The notes under the pieces were generated by a model. The model saw only the letters and a list, made by a program, of their open reading frames with translations. It searched no databases and had not been told where the DNA came from. Of a stretch of DNA of 5,395 nucleotides, positions 1-5,395 are shown one piece after another; position 1 is the stretch's first letter; every line of letters begins with the position of its first letter. The position numbers and the translations under genes are program-made. Origin of the DNA: Verrucomicrobiota bacterium (lineage in GTDB: Bacteria; Verrucomicrobiota; Verrucomicrobiia; Verrucomicrobiales; Verrucomicrobiaceae); the NCBI GenBank assembly GCA_023429545.1, contig JAEYUU010000642.1:1-5395 (forward strand), written 5' to 3'.

Positions 1-779
1 GTGCCGTAGCCGCCGACGGTGCCGGCATCGAGCGCGGCAATCATGTCCGGCATGTGCACCAGCTCGGCGCGGGAGGTATTGATGACCAGCAGGTCCTTGC
101 GGCACAGCTTGATGCGCGCGGCATTCACCAGATGGCGCGTGGAGTCGCTGAGGTTCGCATGAAGGCTGAGCACGTCGATCTCTGGCAGCATGGTCTCGAT
201 GGTCTCATGCCGGGTCACGCCGTTTTCCTTGGCAAAGGCTTCGGGCCAGTAGGGGTCCAGCGCATGTACCTTCATACCGAATGCGAGCGCGCGCTTCGCC
301 ACTTCCTGGCCGATGCGGCCCAGGCCAACGATGCCCATGGATTTGTTCCAGATCTCGTGGCCGGTGACGCGCTTCCATTTGCCCTCACGCACCGCATTGG
401 CGGAGTCCACCAGATTGCGCACCAGCGCCAGCAGCAGGCAGAAGGTGTGCTCGGCCACGGTGGTGTGGTTCACTCCGGGGGTGAAGAGCACGGGCAGCTT
501 CCGTGCGGTACACTCGGCGACATCGATCTTGTCCAGACCGATGCCGTACTTGCTGATGACCCGCAGGCGGGGCAGTGCCTTGTCCAGCACGCGCTTGGTG
601 ATCTCGTCGTCGCCGCACAGGAAGGCATCGAAGTCACCAGCCAGTTCCAGCATACGGCTCTCGGGGAGAGGTCCACGCTCGCGATGGATGTCAAAACCCT
701 GGGCCTCCAGCAGGGCGTGGTGCTCGCCGGGGGTGTCCTGATAGGAAGTGGTGCTGAGAAGGATGCGGGTGCGGGACAT
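1..779 (-). CDS. NAD-dependent D-2-hydroxyacid dehydrogenase (phosphoglycerate dehydrogenase-like), C-terminus cut by window edge
   Basis: The minus strand reads open from an ATG at 779 to the window edge, giving 259 complete residues beginning MSRTRILLSTTSYQDTPGEH. The family oxidises or reduces 2-hydroxy/2-keto acids with NAD(H) in the cytoplasm; SerA of serine synthesis is the best-known member. An N-terminal part of the substrate domain includes KYGIGLDKIDV (77-87) and TPGVNHTTVAEHTF (100-113). The nucleotide-binding fold follows, with GLGRIG at 152-157 (GxGxxG) and an acidic residue, D175, at the end of the second strand, which indicates NAD rather than NADP. NTSRAELV (234-241) carries the expected catalytic Arg237; the catalytic Glu and His would lie beyond the edge. 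Family members are usually about 310-340 residues, so roughly 60 or more are missing. The only good Shine-Dalgarno-like run (GGAGGA, complement of 797-802) is 17 bases from the ATG, which is long, so the start is not certain. Substrate is unknown: phosphoglycerate, glyoxylate/hydroxypyruvate or another 2-keto acid are all possible. Confidence 0.9.
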   Translation of the reverse strand, partial: MSRTRILLSTTSYQDTPGEHHALLEAQGFDIHRERGPLPESRMLELAGDFDAFLCGDDEITKRVLDKALPRLRVISKYGIGLDKIDVAECTARKLPVLFTPGVNHTTVAEHTFCLLLALVRNLVDSANAVREGKWKRVTGHEIWNKSMGIVGLGRIGQEVAKRALAFGMKVHALDPYWPEAFAKENGVTRHETIETMLPEIDVLSLHANLSDSTRHLVNAARIKLCRKDLLVINTSRAELVHMPDMIAALDAGTVGGYG

Positions 780-860
780 GGGAAAGTGCTGGGCTGTCCT
801 CCAATGCAAGGTCAAGGCAGGGGCGGATGAGCTTGGCAGCCTTGCTCAGACCGTGCTAGA

Positions 861-868
861 AGGGGAGG
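861..868 (+). promoter_or_regulatory. Ribosome binding site of the small acidic-protein gene
   Basis: AGGGGAGG is a strong Shine-Dalgarno match directly before two consecutive ATG codons at 870 and 873. It ends only 1 base before the first ATG and 4 bases before the second, so the second ATG (873) is the better-spaced start. The true protein may therefore be one residue shorter than the longest reading. Confidence 0.6.
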
Positions 869-869
869 C

Positions 870-1205
870 ATGATGGAAGACAATGAAGACCTGGGCAAGG
901 AAAACGACGAAGACGAAACCGACCTCCACGAGGAGGGCGATGAGTCCACCGACGGCACCTCCGCCCTGGAACGGAATCTGGGCACCCAGCCCATCGATGC
1001 CGTGATGGAGAAGCACGCCCTGAAAAATCATGACGTGGTGCAGATGAACCGCGGTGGGCTCACTCACAAGATTGTGCAGAAGGCTCGCAAGGGCCGCCGC
1101 ATCAAGCCGAACATGAAGGTGCGCGTAACCGAGGCTCTGAACGTGGTGCTGAAGCAGAAGGGTATTGAGGAGAAGTACGGGGTGGGGCAGTTGTTTAATT
1201 ATTGA
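870..1205 (+). CDS. Small hypothetical protein, acidic N-terminus plus putative DNA-binding C-terminal domain
   Basis: This 111-residue reading frame is supported by a strong ribosome binding site and by codons that mostly end in G or C, as in the neighbouring genes. I do not recognise a named family. Fifteen of the first 28 residues are Asp or Glu, so this part is probably disordered. From about residue 40 (TQPIDAVMEKHALKNHDVVQ) to residue 96 it looks like a compact helical domain: short helices, then GLTHKIVQKARKGRRIKPNM (63-82), whose basic helix and turn resemble the recognition part of an Xre/Cro-like helix-turn-helix. There is no signal peptide or membrane segment, so it should be cytoplasmic. 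It is divergent from the dehydrogenase gene (90-base gap) and convergent with the regulator gene. A role as a small nucleic-acid-binding regulator is inference from charge and predicted helices only; the basic part could instead bind RNA or a protein. Confidence 0.75.
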   Translation: MMEDNEDLGKENDEDETDLHEEGDESTDGTSALERNLGTQPIDAVMEKHALKNHDVVQMNRGGLTHKIVQKARKGRRIKPNMKVRVTEALNVVLKQKGIEEKYGVGQLFNY

Positions 1206-1267
1206 CCAGGAGCATCTCGTCCCTTCGCTTGGACTCATGACGGGACCTCGGCGAATGCCGCTCCTGG
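1206..1267. repeat. Inverted repeat in convergent gap, possible bidirectional terminator
   Basis: CCAGGAGC at 1206-1213 pairs perfectly with GCTCCTGG at 1260-1267. Inside it, GTCCC (1219-1223) can pair with GGGAC (1242-1246), and TTCGC (1224-1228) can alternatively pair with GCGAA (1251-1255); these two inner pairings are mutually exclusive in a simple stem. The element starts at the base after the small gene's TGA and lies downstream of the regulator gene on the other strand, which suits a shared terminator. No run of T follows in the plus direction; in the minus direction only a mixed A/T stretch (1191-1205) follows, so a classical Rho-independent terminator is not shown. Confidence 0.4.
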
Positions 1268-1276
1268 AGGGAGCCC

Positions 1277-1321
1277 GTCAGGCTGGAAGCCCAACGCCCG
1301 CTGTCAGGCTGGAAGCCTAAC
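1277..1321. repeat. Two 19-base direct repeats, each with a small internal palindrome
   Basis: Copy 1 (1277-1295) and copy 2 (1303-1321) match at 18 of 19 bases, differing only at 1292 (C) versus 1318 (T), with a 26-base period. Each contains a small hairpin; in copy 2 AGGCT (1306-1310) and AGCCT (1314-1318) pair perfectly around a GGA loop, while copy 1 loses the outermost pair. The look is that of a dispersed intergenic palindromic element, and similar AGGCTTCCAGCCT units are, to my recollection, common in Planctomycetota and Verrucomicrobiota genomes. Copy 2 overlaps the 3' end of the regulator gene and contributes its TGA. Confidence 0.7.
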
Positions 1322-2080
1322 CTCCTGGCCGATGCGGTAGTGCTCCCGGTACGCGCGCGGCGTGCGTCCCGTGTGCCGGCGGAACTCGTGACCGAAGTGG
1401 CTCTGGTCGGCGAAGCCGCACTCAATCGCGACCTCAGCGAGAGGCTTGTCCGTGAAGACAAGGGCGCGGCTGGCCATGCGGACGCGCAGCTTCCGGATGT
1501 ACTGCTGCGGCGGCATGTGGAAGACCTGCAGAAATTTCCGTTCGAAGGCGCGGACGCTCAACCCGGCGAGGGCGGCGAGTTCGCCATTCGAGAGCGGACC
1601 GTGGTAGCCATCGCGGATGCGCAGCAGCACGTTTTCCAGACCATGGCCGCCGCCCAGAGAGCGTTCGGCTGACTTCAGCGGGCGAGTCGTGCCTGTGGTT
1701 CCGATGATGAGTCCACGCGTGTCCCGTAAGGGCAGTTTATGCGTCACGTTCCAGCGCGCTGCTTGATCCGCGCCACCCACCAGCTCAATGCGGCCCGCCA
1801 CCTTGTGCCCTTTCAGCACGCGCTCATCATCGAGCACGAATTGGTCTGCGAGGAACGCAGGGGAGAGATCATAGTCTGTCTTCCCCACCACCTGCGTCGG
1901 CTCCACGAGATCGTAGTTCAGAAGGAAGGAACGGTTCACATGCAAATACCGGCCACGGCGGTCCTTGATCCAGAACTGCACTTCATCCAGCCCTTCGAAC
2001 AGCTCCGCAAACTGCAGGATGGCAGCCTGCACACCTGCGGGCTGTTTCTTCGCCGGGCCTTGCGGAGGCCGATGTTTCAT
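1304..2080 (-). CDS. AraC-family transcriptional regulator with N-terminal PAS sensor domain
   Basis: The 258-residue product has a PAS-like domain at about 22-135 (FWIKDRRGRYLHVNRSFL, then the typical VGKTDYDLSPAFLADQF segment at 65-81) and a C-terminal AraC DNA-binding domain at about 148-248. The two helix-turn-helix units are visible: LSNGELAALAGLSVRAFERK (163-182), and PLAEVAIECGFADQSHFGHE (213-232) followed by the hallmark FRRHTGRTPRAYR (233-245). PAS domains bind small ligands or cofactors; which one here cannot be told. The protein should act in the cytoplasm as a DNA-binding regulator, with no membrane segment. Its ATG begins 2 bases after the rpoD stop and has no Shine-Dalgarno sequence at normal spacing, so translation probably depends on ribosomes finishing rpoD. 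The last residues, VRLPA, and the stop are encoded within a repeat copy (1303-1321), just past the conserved domain. Targets are unknown. Confidence 0.9.
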   Translation of the reverse strand: MKHRPPQGPAKKQPAGVQAAILQFAELFEGLDEVQFWIKDRRGRYLHVNRSFLLNYDLVEPTQVVGKTDYDLSPAFLADQFVLDDERVLKGHKVAGRIELVGGADQAARWNVTHKLPLRDTRGLIIGTTGTTRPLKSAERSLGGGHGLENVLLRIRDGYHGPLSNGELAALAGLSVRAFERKFLQVFHMPPQQYIRKLRVRMASRALVFTDKPLAEVAIECGFADQSHFGHEFRRHTGRTPRAYREHYRIGQEVRLPA

Positions 2081-2082
2081 GG

Positions 2083-3920
<1,838 letters not shown>

Positions 3921-3924
<4 letters not shown>

Positions 3925-5395
3925 GGAGCTGTCGGGCCTGAAAACTTCTGCAATTGCCCGCGACGGTCAAGGTATTCTTTCCTTAGGACCAGTTCCCGCT
4001 CCTGCAATCGGGCGAGATCCGCGCTGGTGAGGCCCGGTTGTTTGAGTTCGAGTTGGAGCATTTGAATCAGGTTGTTGAGACGGGTGACCTCGAGGCTGGC
4101 CAGGGCGTTTTCCGCAGCTTCCCTGCCTCCCTCGGGCATGGGTTGGGTCAGCAGTTTGGTAATGGCGAGTTCCTCCTCCCGCGCCATCTGGGAAAGGGAA
4201 GCGGCGAGCGTCGAGGGATCGGCAAGATTGGCAGAAGATTTCCAGACGAGGCTCAGCAATTCACATCCCGCGACGTCCTGCAGGATTGCTTCCCGGCCCG
4301 TGCTGCGCAGCCACTTCAGGATGGCTTCATCCGAGAGCGCGAAGCGGCAGAGCAGCATGGCATTCTTGTCCTGCGGCGGCAGGGACGGCTGCTTTTGGGC
4401 GGCAGGTGTGGCGCCATTCGGAGTGGAGGCAGGCTTGTGAGTACGCGCGATCTGCCGGCGGAATTCATCTTCCGGCATGCCCAATCGCCGCGCCACATTC
4501 TGGATGGCGGCGTCGCGCGCGATGGAGTTGTCCACCAGCAGCACCATGGACGCCATCTCCCCTGCGAAGCGGGTGCGCTCCCGCACCTCGCTCAAGTTTC
4601 GATTCGCCGAGGCGAAGTCCAGCATGTGATCAAAAAAGTCCCGCGCCCTGCCCAGATATTCCTGGAACACCGCCACGCCTTTGCCTCGGATGAGCGAATC
4701 GGGGTCCTCGCCTTGGGGCAGGGGAGCCACCTTCACGGTCAATCCGGTGGGAGCGAGGATGGTGAAGGCGCGCTCGGCAGCCTTGTAGCCTGCCGTGTCT
4801 GAGTCGAAACACAGCACTACCTCCGCGGCATGCTGCTTCAGCTTGCGCGCATGGAATTCAGTGAAGGCCGTGCCCAGTGGCGCCACCACATTCTCCACGC
4901 CGTTGGCGAAGGCGGTGATCATATCGAGTTGTCCTTCAGTCACGATGGCGCGGTCCGCCTTGATGATGGCGCGCTTGGATTTGTCGAGGCCGAAGAGGAC
5001 GCGGCTCTTGCTGAAGACGGGCGTCTCCGGGGAGTTCAGGTACTTCGCCGCCTTGGCATCAGGATCGAGCACGCGTCCGGAGAAGGCGATGCACTCGCCG
5101 AATCATTGCGGATGGGGAACATCAGCCGGTGGCGGAAGCGGGGGTAGGTTTCATTTCCCCGGCCCGAGTCTTCGTCCGGCCGCGCCAGCAGCCCGGCGGT
5201 GACCAGCAGGTTGTCCGTGAACTTCCGCTCCAGCGCCCACTCACGCAGCATGTCCCCGTAGGGCGGCGCGTAGCCCATCTGCCAGTCCTTTGCCGTCTGT
5301 GCGCTGATTCCGCGGGCCTTCAGATAGGCGCGGGCGTCTTCTGCGACCTTGTGGCGCATCAACAGCAGGTGGAACCACTCCACCGCCTCTGCATG
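3921..5395 (-). CDS. dnaG: DNA primase DnaG, 5' end missing at window edge and interrupted by a one-base frameshift
   Basis: DnaG synthesises RNA primers for replication with the DnaB helicase. The reading frame is open at the right edge ([20 protein letters not shown]...), so the zinc-binding domain and start, perhaps 110-125 residues, lie outside. From 5395 to about 5100 the frame encodes the first half of the polymerase core, including [22 protein letters not shown] and [12 protein letters not shown]. The frame is then lost; the continuation [20 protein letters not shown] is in the next frame from 5099 onward and runs to TGA at 3921. Restoring one base gives about 491 residues. The TOPRIM domain has TEGQLD (codons about 4940-4923; the Glu is the catalytic acid) and FDSDTAG (DSD at 4805-4797, metal-binding), then [15 protein letters not shown]. 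The last ~120 residues are the variable helicase-interaction region, rich in Leu and charged residues. Conserved sequence on both sides of the shift argues that the gene is functional and the shift is a sequence error, but a true mutation cannot be excluded. It overlaps rpoD by 4 bases. Confidence 0.93.
5097..5105 (-). other. Frameshift point in dnaG (one base apparently missing)
   Basis: Upstream of this point the frame reads MFPIRNDS and then loses similarity (ASASPSPDA). From GGC at 5099-5097 the other frame reads [16 protein letters not shown], the expected continuation in primases. Extending the second frame backward meets a TGA at 5105-5103, so the switch must lie within about 5099-5102. 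Adding a single base between the TC of the serine codon and the GGC restores one continuous protein. Confidence 0.85.

Noticed and set aside
54..830. Plus-strand open frame of 258 codons over the dehydrogenase
   Set aside because: The opposite strand encodes a clear dehydrogenase with GxGxxG and catalytic-loop motifs; the plus-strand frame has no recognisable domain.
833..862. Possible sigma-70 promoter TTGGCA - 18 bases - TAGAAG before the small gene
   Set aside because: The -10 would overlap the ribosome binding site and place the transcript start at about 869-870, removing that site from the mRNA, so the strong Shine-Dalgarno sequence argues against it.
846..1238. Minus-strand open frame of 130 codons over the small acidic-protein gene
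   Set aside because: The plus-strand gene has a strong ribosome binding site and G/C-biased third positions; the minus frame has neither and looks like an antisense shadow.
1277..1321. CRISPR array
   Set aside because: Only two copies with a 7-base gap between them; repeats are short and contain a small palindrome, with no spacer-length intervals and no cas gene.
5097..5105. Programmed -1 ribosomal frameshift in dnaG
   Set aside because: The sequence at the junction (GAT TCG GCG) is not a slippery heptamer, and I saw no internal Shine-Dalgarno-type stimulator; a missing base explains the data more simply.

Overview
The window is GC-rich bacterial chromosome whose dominant feature is a macromolecular-synthesis block on the minus strand: dnaG (DNA primase) followed by rpoD (primary sigma factor). 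The next gene on the same strand encodes a PAS-AraC type transcriptional regulator and starts 2 bases after the rpoD stop. The rpoD architecture (proline-rich basic N-terminal extension, region 1.1, a non-conserved domain and a glycine-containing tail), the PAS-AraC regulator and the short AGGCT-GGA-AGCCT type intergenic palindromes together suggest a member of the Planctomycetota-Verrucomicrobiota group, most likely Verrucomicrobiota. This placement is an impression from protein style, not the result of a search.

Layout from left to right. Bases 1-779 (minus) hold the N-terminal ~259 residues of an NAD-dependent D-2-hydroxyacid dehydrogenase that runs off the left edge. Bases 780-869 are a short divergent intergenic gap. 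Bases 870-1205 (plus) encode a small unrecognised protein with a very acidic N-terminus and a basic, probably helix-turn-helix C-terminus. Bases 1206-1321 hold an inverted repeat and two near-identical 19-base repeats in the convergent gap; the second repeat runs into the 3' end of the regulator gene and supplies its stop codon. Bases 1304-2080 (minus) encode the PAS-AraC regulator, 2083-3924 (minus) encode RpoD, and 3921-5395 (minus) encode DnaG, which lacks its 5' end at the right edge.

How the genes fit together: dnaG and rpoD overlap by an ATGA, and rpoD and the regulator are 2 bases apart, so all three could be read from one transcript by translational coupling. DnaG makes replication primers and RpoD directs housekeeping transcription. 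The regulator's target and ligand cannot be read from the sequence. The small plus-strand gene and the dehydrogenase have no evident link to the block.

The points most worth a second look are: (1) a one-base frameshift in the middle of dnaG; (2) two AT-hook-like motifs at the N-terminus of the primary sigma factor, kept at protein level although nearly every codon differs; (3) a sensor-regulator gene packed against rpoD; and (4) an intergenic repeat that forms the end of a coding sequence. I did not see a clearly new multi-gene system here.
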